Origin: Paradevosia shaoguanensis | Lineage (GTDB): Bacteria; Pseudomonadota; Alphaproteobacteria; Rhizobiales; Devosiaceae | NCBI RefSeq assembly: GCF_016801025.1 | Contig: NZ_CP068983.1 | Location: forward strand, 3,030,501-3,094,500 | Direction of reading: 5' to 3' | Length of the DNA stretch: 64,000 nt | Shown here: positions 51,732 to 59,939 of the stretch, piece by piece | Layout of the letters: each line of letters begins with the position of its first letter | How positions within the stretch are numbered: the stretch's first letter is position 1 | The notes under the pieces: generated by a model | Database searches by the model: none | Seen by the model: the letters and a program-made list of their open reading frames with translations, nothing else | What the model was told of the DNA's origin: nothing | Made by a program: the position numbers and the translations under genes

Positions 51732-53741
51732 TCAGGAGGCCTTCTCGATGGCCGGCAGCAGTGCGTCGAGCGCTTCGGCGAAGCGCGTGCGCAGGAGGTC
51801 GGTCTGGAGGAGCGGGCCGGTCAGGTCGATCGCCGCCGGGTCGGCCAGTTCGGGCAGCACCGTTTCGAACAGCTTGCGGCGCAGCGTATGGCGGCTCGAT
51901 TTGCGCAGGCGCATCAGGCGACGGTTGAGTTCGAGCATCGAGGGATCGTCGAACACCGCCTCCCAGAGCTCACGGAAGCGGCCGAAATCGAAATCTGCGG
52001 CGGGCGCGGCGTTGCGGGTGCTGCGCACGGTGCGCGTCTGCGCCTCGTCGATCGCCCCGTCGCGAATGACGACGCCATAGTCGATATAGGCGGCCTCCGG
52101 CGTGACGAAGCCATCCAGCACGTCGGCCAGCACCAGCGCGGGCTCGCGCAGGAACGGGTCGCCATAGCCACCACCGCCCGGCATCATCAGGGTCAGCGTA
52201 TCGCCCTTGGCCATGTGCAGTTCGTGGATCTTGGCAATGATCCGCTCATTGCTCTTGCCGCGATTGAAGATCGAGATCAGCGTCGCGCCGGGCTTGCCGC
52301 CGAAAATGCCGTAGGGCGGGAAGCGCAGGCGCTCCATGCCGCGGGCAACGACGACGCCGCTATCGGTCATCGAGCGGACGGTGATCATCTGCCCGACGCC
52401 GCCGCGCCACTGGCCCGGCCCGCCGCTATCGGGGCGGATGTCGTATTCGGTGACCACCAGTGCGCTATGCCCCTCGACCGTTTCGAGCGGGTGGTTGCGC
52501 ATGTTGTTGAGGGAGTTGTCGCGCGCATCGACGCCGTCGCGGCCGCGCATCGCGCCCATGCCGGTCTTCATCGGCTGCACGACTTCGACCTTGCGGGTGC
52601 CATCCTCCAGCGCCTCGGCAAAGGCGAAGGGAATGATGGTGCCGCCGGTGGCGGCGGGCATGAGGTCGGGCACTGCCTTGATGAAGGCGCCATTGATGCT
52701 GTCGAAGAGCCGGTAGGGCGCCGAAGCGCGCAGGTTCACGGCATCGGGGAATTCGGCATTGAGCACGGTGCCCGGCGGGTTGATGACCGAGACATTGCGG
52801 TAGATGCCGGCATTCTTTGGGATATCCGGCGCCTGCGTCGTGATGAAGCCGGTGAGGCGGAAGGTCAGCCAATACATGCGCTGGCCGGCCGAGGGGACGT
52901 TATAGGAGGTCTTGACCTGGGGATCGGTGCCGGAGAGGTCGAGCGCCACCAGACCATCGCGGATCGACACCTTTACACGCACCCGCACGGGGATGCGCGA
53001 GACCATGTCGTCGTCCATATAGTCCCAGAATTCGTAGTCGCCGTCCGGGATCTTGCGCAGGATGTCGCGGGCGCGCAGCTCGGCATAATCCTGCACGGCC
53101 CTGACGTGGCCGTGGAATTCCGCGACGCCGATCTGGCCGATGAACTCACCCAGCCGCGCCTCGCCCAGCGCCAGTGCGCCGGCCATGGCGCGCAGGTCGG
53201 CCACGGTGATGTCGGGCACGCGCGAATTGAGCTTGATGAGGTCGAGCAGGTCTTCGTTGGCCACGCCCTTGCGGAAGAGCTTCATGGGCGGGATGCGCAG
53301 GCCTTCCTGGAAAATCTCGGTCAGGGCCGGCGACATCGAGGAGGGCACCGCTCCGCCGATATCGGCGCAATGCACGAAGGACCATGCATAGGCGACGATC
53401 CTGCCCTCATGGAAGAGTGGGCGGATGAGGTTGACGTCGGGCAGGTGCGTGGCGAGGCCCGCCGAACGATAGGGATCGTTGGTGATGATGACGTCGCCCG
53501 GTTCGAGATCGGGCACGGCCTCGATGGTGGTGCGATAGTTGCAATCGACGAGGAAGGCGAAGGAGGCCGAGGGCGGATAGGCGAAGACATTGCCCTCCAC
53601 ATCCAGGATCGCCGTAGCGAAGTCGGCGGCTTCCTTCACATAGGCAGAGCGGGAGGCGCGCTGGATGGCGAAATACATCTCGTCGGTGATCGCAGAGAGC
53701 TTGCGACTGACGATTTCCAGCTCGACAGCATCCAGAACCAT
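51732..53741 (-). CDS. hyuB: Hydantoinase/oxoprolinase family protein, subunit B
   Basis: This 669-residue partner subunit starts VLDAVELEIVSRKLSAITDEMYFAIQRASRSAYVKEAADFATAI, then GDVIITNDPYRSAGLATHLPDVNLIRPLFHEGRIVAYAWSFVHCADIGGAVPSSMS, the strongly conserved HyuB signature, and DSGGPGQWRGGVGQ with MPGGGGYGDPFLREP. With HyuA it forms a two-subunit ATP-dependent amidohydrolase, equal in total length to fused 5-oxoprolinases. The ATG at 53741 follows a GAGGGGG site; a GTG six codons upstream is unlikely. It is first in the operon hyuB-hyuA-binding protein. Confidence 0.94.
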   Translation of the reverse strand: MVLDAVELEIVSRKLSAITDEMYFAIQRASRSAYVKEAADFATAILDVEGNVFAYPPSASFAFLVDCNYRTTIEAVPDLEPGDVIITNDPYRSAGLATHLPDVNLIRPLFHEGRIVAYAWSFVHCADIGGAVPSSMSPALTEIFQEGLRIPPMKLFRKGVANEDLLDLIKLNSRVPDITVADLRAMAGALALGEARLGEFIGQIGVAEFHGHVRAVQDYAELRARDILRKIPDGDYEFWDYMDDDMVSRIPVRVRVKVSIRDGLVALDLSGTDPQVKTSYNVPSAGQRMYWLTFRLTGFITTQAPDIPKNAGIYRNVSVINPPGTVLNAEFPDAVNLRASAPYRLFDSINGAFIKAVPDLMPAATGGTIIPFAFAEALEDGTRKVEVVQPMKTGMGAMRGRDGVDARDNSLNNMRNHPLETVEGHSALVVTEYDIRPDSGGPGQWRGGVGQMITVRSMTDSGVVVARGMERLRFPPYGIFGGKPGATLISIFNRGKSNERIIAKIHELHMAKGDTLTLMMPGGGGYGDPFLREPALVLADVLDGFVTPEAAYIDYGVVIRDGAIDEAQTRTVRSTRNAAPAADFDFGRFRELWEAVFDDPSMLELNRRLMRLRKSSRHTLRRKLFETVLPELADPAAIDLTGPLLQTDLLRTRFAEALDALLPAIEKAS

Positions 53742-53764
53742 GACGCCCCCTCGTGACACAAATC

Positions 53765-53788
53765 CATAATTTAAATTTGCATTTTAAT
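53765..53788. promoter_or_regulatory. AT-rich operator candidate upstream of hyuB
   Basis: CATAATTT followed by AAATTTGCATTTTAAT lies about 24 bases before the hyuB start in an otherwise GC-rich region. The same CATAATTT octamer with a similar AT-rich follow-up stands 41 bases before the gamma-glutamyltransferase gene. Binding by the nearby TetR protein is inferred. Confidence 0.4.
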
Positions 53789-53907
53789 CTGGGGCGATCA
53801 AGTAGCATTCGTTGCGCCTCGAAGGCGCCTTCCGCAAATTTTTCCTTCTGATCCAGGTGGTTCCGAAACGGAGCGCGCGAAGGCCGGAATCGCGGCCCGG
53901 CAGGGCT

Positions 53908-54585
53908 TTAGCCGGCCAGCTCGGTGCCGGCGCTCGAGGCCAGAAAGCCTTGGGAAATGAAGGCGATGAGCTCGCGCACGATGGTTTCTTCGTCCGCCTG
54001 CCGCGCGGTGTCGGCCAAGCGCACGATCTGTCGGATATTGGGCGAGACGTCGGCCAGCACGAAGACCATGGCGCCGCGGGCGCAATCATAGCGCCAGATG
54101 ATTTCCTTGCGGGAGAGTTGCGGCAGCAGGCGGGTGAGGGCGCCGATAAAGCGCTCGTGGATGGTGTCGTCTTCGGCGCTGGAGAGGTCCGCCGGCACTG
54201 CCGGGCTGACGCGCGCCTGCATGAGCAGGCTGATATTGGCCGCGCCGTGCGGGTTGGCGAGCCCGAGCTGCACCATCGGCCGGATCAGCGCGTCCAGCAG
54301 CGGCTCGAGGCCCGGTTTGCCGCCATTGGCGACGGATTTTTCATAGGCCGTCAGTGCCACGTCGCGGGCCCGGGTCATGCGGCCGAGCAGGCTCGCCATG
54401 ACCTGGCGGATCAGTTCGTCCTTGGAACGGAAGTAATAATTCACCGCCGCGATGTTGGCTCCTGCCGCCTCGGTGATTTCCTTTAGCGTGGCGCTTTCGA
54501 AGCTGCGATTGGCAAAGACCTCCACCGCGGCATGGAGGATACGCGCGCGTGTATCGGCCTGCTGGGTCTGGCTGTCGTGCTCCAT
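53908..54585 (-). CDS. TetR/AcrR family transcriptional regulator
   Basis: This 225-residue protein has an N-terminal TetR helix-turn-helix: TRARILHAAVEVFANRSFESATLKEITEAAGANIAAVNYYFRSKDELIRQVM (about 13-64). The C-terminal ligand domain resembles the CerR/DUF1956-type end, with helices LEPLLDALIRPMVQLGL and FVLADVSPNIRQIVRL. It lies between hyuB and the divergent FAD enzyme gene, in the centre of the second catabolic island, and probably represses both sides. ATG at 54585 is taken; a GTG one codon earlier is possible. Confidence 0.92.
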   Translation of the reverse strand: MEHDSQTQQADTRARILHAAVEVFANRSFESATLKEITEAAGANIAAVNYYFRSKDELIRQVMASLLGRMTRARDVALTAYEKSVANGGKPGLEPLLDALIRPMVQLGLANPHGAANISLLMQARVSPAVPADLSSAEDDTIHERFIGALTRLLPQLSRKEIIWRYDCARGAMVFVLADVSPNIRQIVRLADTARQADEETIVRELIAFISQGFLASSAGTELAG

Positions 54586-54707
54586 CACCGGTTCGTCCTC
54601 CCCAGATCGCAGTAAATGGCCGTTCCGACGGGCGGAACCGGCAGATAGCTAGGCTTTCCATGGACATATTCGCAACCGCATAAGGGTGCAAGCCGCTTGC
54701 GCAGGCA

Positions 54708-54742
54708 AATTCAATTGACTATTTGATATAGACAATTGAATT
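54708..54742. promoter_or_regulatory. Near-perfect 35-bp palindrome in the tetR/FAD gene promoter
   Basis: The arms AATTCAATTG (54708-54717) and CAATTGAATT (54733-54742) are perfect complements. The next inner bases ACTAT and ATAGA also pair except for one position, leaving TTGAT in the middle. It lies 24-58 bases before the start of the FAD enzyme gene and would cover its promoter. A TetR dimer or two dimers could bind it. It is the strongest palindrome of the island. Confidence 0.7.
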
Positions 54743-54765
54743 GCGGCGGCATGTAGAGGATCGGG

Positions 54766-56418
54766 ATGAGCGCGCTTGAGAGTGAAGTGGACGTCCTGGT
54801 CCTGGGCTCGGGCTGCGCCGCGCTTGTCGCGGCTCTTCGCGCCGCCGGCGCCGGCCTCAACGTGCTGGTTTGCGAGAAGACCGGCAAGCTCGGCGGCACC
54901 AGCGCCATGTCCGCCGGCGGCATCTGGGTTGCCGCCAATCACCTCGCCTCGCGGGAAGGCATTGCCGACAGCATCGATGAGGCCTTTGGCTATGTCAGCG
55001 CCGTCGCGCCGCAGGGCTGGAGTTTTCCCGATCATTGGCGCGCCCTGCTCGAGGCTGGCCCCGCCATGCTGCGCCTGCTCGAAGCCAGGACGCCGCTCAG
55101 GTTCAAGCTCACCGGCGAGCCCGATCCCTATATGGACGTACCCGGCTCGCGCGCCCGCGGTCGCATGATGTCCGTGCTCCCGCTGAGCCGTTTCGCCGCC
55201 CGCCGCGACGCCTTCCGCGTCCGCGGCTCGACCCTGCCGGAGATCTTCACCTACCACGAAGTGCTGGAGACCGATCTCTACCACAAGCCGGTCAGCACCA
55301 CGCTCGGCCTCCTCCCACGCATCCTGCCCCGTATCCTCACGCTGACGGCGGGGAAGGGTACGGCCCTGATGCTCGGCCTCGTCCGTGGCTGCCAGGATGC
55401 CGGCGTGAGGCTTGCGACCCATGCCAAGGGCGTTGAGCTCATCGTCGAGAATAACCGCGTCACCGGTGCGATCATCGAGCACAAGGGGCAGCGCCAGACC
55501 ATCCGCGCCCGCGTCGGCGTGCTCATCGCCACCGGCGGCTTCGAGTGGAACGAGGACATGGCTCGGCAGTACCTCGTCGCCCCGCTGCAATTCCGTGGCT
55601 CCTCGCAGGGCAATACCGGCGACGGCCAGCGCATGGCGGAAGCCGTCGGCGCAGCGCTCGGCCAGATGGACCAGGCCAATGTCACCGCCGCCATTCCCCG
55701 GCGCTACGAAGGCCGGCTGCATGGCATGCCCGTCCCCTATCACGCCGAGGAAAACGCCATCGTCGTCAATCGTCACGGCCAGCGCTTCTGGGATGAGCTG
55801 CACGTCAATCTGGGCGAAGCCCTTGTCGCGCGCGATCCTGCCACCGGCGAGGCCCTGCACCTGCCGGCCTACGTCATCACCGATGCGCGCTATCTCTGGA
55901 AAGCGCCGCTCGTCCGCTTTTTCTCGCGGCTCGTACCCGGCTGGATGGTCAAGGCGCCGACCATCCCGGCGCTGGCGGCAAAGATCGGCATGGATCCCGC
56001 AGTTCTCGCCGCAACGGTCGAGCGTTTCAACGGCTTTGCCGGCACCGGCGTCGATGCCGATTTCGGCCGCGGCCAGACCCGTGCCCACCAGAAGGCCGAC
56101 AAGCGCAAACGCGCGGGGCTCGAACCCATCGTCAAGGCGCCCTTCATCGCCGTGCGCTTCAATCCCTCGATCATGTCCACCAAGGGTGGCCCCCAGACCG
56201 ACGCCCAGGGCCGGGTGCTCCGCGCCGATGGCTCGGTGATCGATGGCCTCTATGCGGCCGGCGCCTCGATGGCCAACCCCATCGGCACGCGCGGCGTCGG
56301 CGCCGGCACGACGCTCGGACCCTTCATGAGCTGGGGATATCTCTGCGCCGGGGATATGGTGCGGCGGGCGCGCGAAACCGGCGCCCTGCCTGCAGATAGC
56401 GTGCTCGAAAGCGCCTGA
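54766..56418 (+). CDS. FAD-dependent oxidoreductase, 3-ketosteroid dehydrogenase/fumarate reductase flavoprotein type
   Basis: This 550-residue flavoprotein has an N-terminal Rossmann FAD motif (DVLVLGSGCAALVAALRAAGAGLNVLVCEKTGKLGGTSAMSAGGIWVA, about 8-57) and the second FAD part VGVLIATGGFEWNEDMARQYL. The C terminus GGPQTDAQGRVLRADGSVIDGLYAAGASMANPIGTRGVGAGTTLGPFMSWGYLCAGDM is the FAD-domain closing motif of the 3-ketosteroid-delta1-dehydrogenase and fumarate reductase group. It should introduce or reduce a C=C bond beside a carbonyl; the substrate is unknown. It ends one base before the convergent cyclophilin gene. Confidence 0.92.
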   Translation: MSALESEVDVLVLGSGCAALVAALRAAGAGLNVLVCEKTGKLGGTSAMSAGGIWVAANHLASREGIADSIDEAFGYVSAVAPQGWSFPDHWRALLEAGPAMLRLLEARTPLRFKLTGEPDPYMDVPGSRARGRMMSVLPLSRFAARRDAFRVRGSTLPEIFTYHEVLETDLYHKPVSTTLGLLPRILPRILTLTAGKGTALMLGLVRGCQDAGVRLATHAKGVELIVENNRVTGAIIEHKGQRQTIRARVGVLIATGGFEWNEDMARQYLVAPLQFRGSSQGNTGDGQRMAEAVGAALGQMDQANVTAAIPRRYEGRLHGMPVPYHAEENAIVVNRHGQRFWDELHVNLGEALVARDPATGEALHLPAYVITDARYLWKAPLVRFFSRLVPGWMVKAPTIPALAAKIGMDPAVLAATVERFNGFAGTGVDADFGRGQTRAHQKADKRKRAGLEPIVKAPFIAVRFNPSIMSTKGGPQTDAQGRVLRADGSVIDGLYAAGASMANPIGTRGVGAGTTLGPFMSWGYLCAGDMVRRARETGALPADSVLESA

Positions 56419-56958
56419 TCAGGCGCGACGAACGCTCGTCACCTTGAGCGGGGACTTCATGTATTCGATGGGCTCGGCGCTGTTGTAGATGGCGTCGATC
56501 ACGTCCCAGCCGTCGATCACCTGGCCGAAGGCGGCAAAGCCCTGGCGGTCGGGATTGCGGCCGCCGCCGAAATCGAGGCTTTCGAGGTCGCCGCCCACGC
56601 AGAAGAAATAGGCATGTCCCGCCGTGCCGACTTCGCGGCGCGCCATCGAGATGGTGCCGCGCTGATGGCGCAGGCCCGTCACCGAGGTCGGCTCGTGCGG
56701 AATCGGGGGGAACGGCAGCGGATCATCGGCGCCGAAAGTATGACCCCACTGGATCACCTCGATGCGGTGCACGATCTCGGGCGCCTGGTTGATCTGGTTG
56801 ACGATGCGATAGATCGTCGTGCCGTCGAGCAGGCCCTTGTCGACATAGGCGAGGAAGGCGCCGGCGGAGATCGGGGCGTGCGCCTCGTCGATGCCCAGGG
56901 TCACCGCGCCCAGTTCGGTCTCGACGATCACTTTCGTCAGTTCATTGCTTGCCATCAT
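56419..56958 (-). CDS. Peptidylprolyl isomerase, cyclophilin type
   Basis: This 179-residue cyclophilin-like protein has KVIVETELGAVTLGIDEAHAPISAGAFLAYVDKGLLDGTTIYRIVNQ, the GTISMARREVGTAGHAYFFCVGGD core and GFAAFGQVIDGWDVIDAIYNSAEP. The catalytic arginine usual in F-x-R-V-I reads IYRIVNQ here and is kept. There is no signal peptide, so it acts in the cytoplasm. It overlaps the upstream hydrolase gene by 4 bases and so is expressed with a catabolic operon, an unusual place for a folding helper. Confidence 0.92.
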   Translation of the reverse strand: MMASNELTKVIVETELGAVTLGIDEAHAPISAGAFLAYVDKGLLDGTTIYRIVNQINQAPEIVHRIEVIQWGHTFGADDPLPFPPIPHEPTSVTGLRHQRGTISMARREVGTAGHAYFFCVGGDLESLDFGGGRNPDRQGFAAFGQVIDGWDVIDAIYNSAEPIEYMKSPLKVTSVRRA

Positions 56959-58241
56959 GCGTCCTTCTTCTGCACGCGGTTCAGAAAATCGAGCACACCG
57001 GCCCAGCTTTCGGCGTTGGCGCGGGCATTGGCCGCCGGCGTGCCGCCGCTGGTCGAGACGATGCCCGACACCGGGTGCGCCGCGGTAATGACAGTAGTCG
57101 GCACGTAGGGGAAGAGGATCGAGTGTCCCGCGTCCTCAAAACGCAGCCGCTCGACATGCCGCCCGGCGCCGCGCATGCGCTCGACGATGAGGTCGCAATG
57201 GTAGTCCGTGGGCCACCAGCCGTCGTCAGTGCCGTTGAGCAGCAGCACAGGCGCCGTGATCTTCTCCACCGGAATGCGAGCCCGCTCCACCGCCGCCTGG
57301 TCGGCCATCGCCGTCAGCAGCGCATATTCGTGCCGCTTGGGCTCGGGGCCGTTGTCATAGGGCAGGTAGGTGCCCGTCCGGTTTCCGTCCCAGAGATGGG
57401 GCAGGGGCCTGCCATCGAGCGTCCAGGTTGCCGCCAGCCGGCCCCTCGCGGGATCGCCCGCGCTCTGTGCGCTATGCACGCACGAGGCCGGCACATAGGC
57501 CATCACCGCCGAAACTGCCTCGGGGTAAGTCGCCGCAATCAGCAGCACCAGCTCGCCGCCGCGCGACTGGCCGGTAATGGCGACGAAATCGTCCTTGAGC
57601 ACCACGCTGCGGCGGAACCAGGCGAAGGCGTCGCGGAAATATTCCAGCGGCACGTCGTTGATCCAGTCCGACAGCCCCGGCGCCCGGAAATAGCCCAGCG
57701 CCAGCGCCGCATAGCCGCGCGAAGCATAGAGTGCCGCCCGCGGCTCGTTCATGCCGCCGCCCGAGCCGTTGAGGATCACGACGCCCGGTTGCGGCCCGTC
57801 CGTTGCCGGCATGTAAAGCACACCGGAAACGCCGTCCTCGAGGATTTCCCGTCGCGTAACGCCCTTGGCCGCCAATATCTGGGTCATGCCGGCGCGAGCC
57901 TCTTCGCCGCCCGCATGGACCGCGAACTCGGTCACCACGTCTTCCACCGAAGCCGCGCCGCCCCTGGCGCGGGTGGCCGGCTCTGCCTCGTGCTGTGACC
58001 ATATGAGGCCCATGGCCGACACACCGGCATAGTCGCCCCGCACCGGCGCATCTCGACCCGGATCGACCGTGCCGTCGGCGTCAGCCGCGAACGTCGCCTC
58101 CGCCTGCCAGACGCTGCCGCCCGGTCCGCTGGAGCGCGCAACGATCGTCACCTCACTCCCCGGCCGGGCTCCGCTCACGCGGATCTGTCGGGGCACGTCG
58201 ATGAGCTCGATTTCGGGCGTGATGGAAATCGTCAATGTCAT
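56955..58241 (-). CDS. Acyl-CoA thioesterase/BAAT family alpha/beta hydrolase
   Basis: This 428-residue protein has two parts. The N-terminal beta domain (SITPEIELIDVPRQIRVSGARPGSEVTIVA) is the BAAT/acyl-CoA thioester hydrolase N-terminal domain. The C-terminal alpha/beta hydrolase has GVVILNGSGGGMNEPRAALYASRGYAALALGYF, GLSDWINDVPLEYFRDAFAWFRR, the nucleophile motif ITGQSRGGELVL, Asp in LLLNGTDDGWWP and His in EDAGHSI. In bile-acid-CoA:amino acid N-acyltransferase the nucleophile is Cys; here it is Ser, favouring hydrolysis. The start at 58241 is taken from the domain start and a GGGGAGC site. Confidence 0.88.
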   Translation of the reverse strand: MTLTISITPEIELIDVPRQIRVSGARPGSEVTIVARSSGPGGSVWQAEATFAADADGTVDPGRDAPVRGDYAGVSAMGLIWSQHEAEPATRARGGAASVEDVVTEFAVHAGGEEARAGMTQILAAKGVTRREILEDGVSGVLYMPATDGPQPGVVILNGSGGGMNEPRAALYASRGYAALALGYFRAPGLSDWINDVPLEYFRDAFAWFRRSVVLKDDFVAITGQSRGGELVLLIAATYPEAVSAVMAYVPASCVHSAQSAGDPARGRLAATWTLDGRPLPHLWDGNRTGTYLPYDNGPEPKRHEYALLTAMADQAAVERARIPVEKITAPVLLLNGTDDGWWPTDYHCDLIVERMRGAGRHVERLRFEDAGHSILFPYVPTTVITAAHPVSGIVSTSGGTPAANARANAESWAGVLDFLNRVQKKDA

Positions 58242-58263
58242 TCTGGTTGCTCCCCGCGGCTCT

Positions 58264-59853
58264 CTAGAAGGCGACGACCTGGCCGTCCTTGCGCGGGTCT
58301 GAACCGCCGATATAGCCATCCTCGCCGCAGACGATCAGTTGCGCGCCGCCAAAGCCGAACACCGCGTCCGGCGTCTCGACGATGACCTCGTGCCCGAGCG
58401 CCTTGAGCCCTTCGGCGAGTTCGGGATCGAACGTCGACTCGACCACGACCTTGCGTCCGCCCGTCACCCGCCAGCGCGGCGCATCGGCTGCCGCCTGCGG
58501 GTTCTGGCCATAGGCCAGCACGCGCACCGCCATCTGCAGGTGCCCCTGCGACTGCATCGGCCCGCCCATCACGCCGAACGACATGATCGGTGCCGAGCCG
58601 TCATGCGTGGTGGCGAAGCCCGGAATGATCGTGTGGAACGGGCGCTTGCCCGGTCCGACCTGGTTGGGGTGCCCATCCTCGAGCGAAAAGCCCGCGCCTC
58701 GGTTCTGCAGCGCAATGCCGGTGCCCGGTACGACCACGCCCGAGCCGAAGCCCATGTAGTTGGACTGGATGAACGATACCATCCGCCCCTCGGCATCCGC
58801 CGCGCAGAGGTAGATCGTCCCTCCCGGCCGCGGCGCGCCATAGGCGGGCAGCCCCGCCTGTTTCGGGTCGATCAGCCGGCGCCGTTCGGCAAGATAGTCG
58901 GCATCGAGCAGGTCGTCCGGCGAAACCCGCATGGTCTCGATATCCCCGACATGCCGCTCGCAATCGGCCAGCGCCACCTTGATCGCCTCGATCATGAGAT
59001 GCGTGGTCTCGACGCTGTCGACCGGATGGCTTTCGAGATCGAAGGGGTCGAGAAGTCCGAGCGCGATCAGCGTGGCGATGCCCTGGCCATTGGGCGGGAT
59101 TTCGTGCACCGCCGCGTAGCGGAAGCCGGTCGAAATCGGCGTTACCCAGTCGGCGCGGTGCGCATCGAGATCGCTCATGGTCATCGCGCCGCCATGGAGC
59201 GCGGCGTGTGCCGTCAGCTTCTCGGCCAGTGCGCCGCGATAGAAGGTGTCCCCGCGCGTCGCCACGATATCTTCGAGCGTCGCTGCCAGATCCGGTCGCT
59301 TCACCAGCTCACCCGCCCTGGGCGCGCGGCCTGAAGGCATGAAGTGATCGGCAAAGCCGGGCTGGGCGGCAAGCTGGTTGGCGCCGTTCTGCCAGAGCAC
59401 GCCGATCACCGGGCTCAGCGAGAAGCCATCGCGCGCATAGCGAATAGCCGGCTCGGCCACGACGTCGAGCGGCAGTCGCCCGTGCTTGTCATGCAGCGCG
59501 ATCCAGGCCGAAACCACGCCAGGTACGGTCACCGAGTTCCAGCCGCGCTGCGGCATGGCCTTCTGGCCGGCGAAGTAGTCGGGCGTCCACGCCATCGGCG
59601 CACGCCCAGAGGCATTGAGGCCTTCGAGCTTGTGCCCGTCCCAATAGAGCGCGAACGCATCCGAACCCACGCCGCACCCGGTCGGCTCGACCACGGTCAT
59701 CACCATGGCAGCGGCTACCGCGGCGTCTGCCGCCGTGCCGCCGCGCGCCAGCATCGCCACGCCGGCCTGCGCCGCCAGCGGCTGGGATGTGGCCACCATG
59801 TTCCGCCCCAGCACCGGACTGCGCGAGGACGGATAGGGAAGATCGAAGTTCAT
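58264..59853 (-). CDS. Gamma-glutamyltransferase family protein (YwrD-like)
   Basis: This 529-residue protein has the GGT fold: NMVATSQPLAAQAGVAMLARGGTAADAAVAAAMVMTVVEPTGCGVGSDAFALYW at the N terminus, NASGRAP, EIPPNGQGIATLIALGLL, then the autoprocessing site in GGTIYLCAADAEGRMVSFIQSNYMGFGSGVVVPGTGIALQNRG. The nucleophile Thr is kept, but the following residues differ from the Escherichia coli TTHYS pattern, as in the YwrD subgroup. No signal peptide is visible, so it is cytoplasmic. The ATG at 59853 follows AGAGGGG. It heads the operon ggt-BAAT-cyclophilin. Confidence 0.92.
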   Translation of the reverse strand: MNFDLPYPSSRSPVLGRNMVATSQPLAAQAGVAMLARGGTAADAAVAAAMVMTVVEPTGCGVGSDAFALYWDGHKLEGLNASGRAPMAWTPDYFAGQKAMPQRGWNSVTVPGVVSAWIALHDKHGRLPLDVVAEPAIRYARDGFSLSPVIGVLWQNGANQLAAQPGFADHFMPSGRAPRAGELVKRPDLAATLEDIVATRGDTFYRGALAEKLTAHAALHGGAMTMSDLDAHRADWVTPISTGFRYAAVHEIPPNGQGIATLIALGLLDPFDLESHPVDSVETTHLMIEAIKVALADCERHVGDIETMRVSPDDLLDADYLAERRRLIDPKQAGLPAYGAPRPGGTIYLCAADAEGRMVSFIQSNYMGFGSGVVVPGTGIALQNRGAGFSLEDGHPNQVGPGKRPFHTIIPGFATTHDGSAPIMSFGVMGGPMQSQGHLQMAVRVLAYGQNPQAAADAPRWRVTGGRKVVVESTFDPELAEGLKALGHEVIVETPDAVFGFGGAQLIVCGEDGYIGGSDPRKDGQVVAF

Positions 59854-59893
59854 TGGCGGCCCCTCTGCCGAACGATTCATCTGGAGGCTAAAT

Positions 59894-59918
59894 CATAATT
59901 TGAAATGCACAATTTAAA
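59894..59918. promoter_or_regulatory. AT-rich operator candidate upstream of the gamma-glutamyltransferase gene
   Basis: CATAATTTGAAATGCACAATTT and the following AAA form a loose inverted repeat, 41 bases before the start codon. The CATAATTT octamer is shared with the hyuB promoter at 53765. Common control by the TetR protein is inferred. Confidence 0.4.
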
Positions 59919-59939
59919 ACCCCGAGAATCACATGGCGC

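Noticed and set aside
49799-53756. Two long plus-strand frames opposite hyuA and hyuB
   Set aside because: The minus-strand proteins carry all HyuA and HyuB signatures. The opposite frames are Gly-, Arg- and Asp-rich shadows.
54718-54735. TAGACAA half-site in the 54.7 kb palindrome, the same as in the PhnF operator
   Set aside because: Only one half matches; the other half reads TTGACTA and the spacing differs by one base. A different regulator (TetR) is next to it, so cross-talk is not supported.
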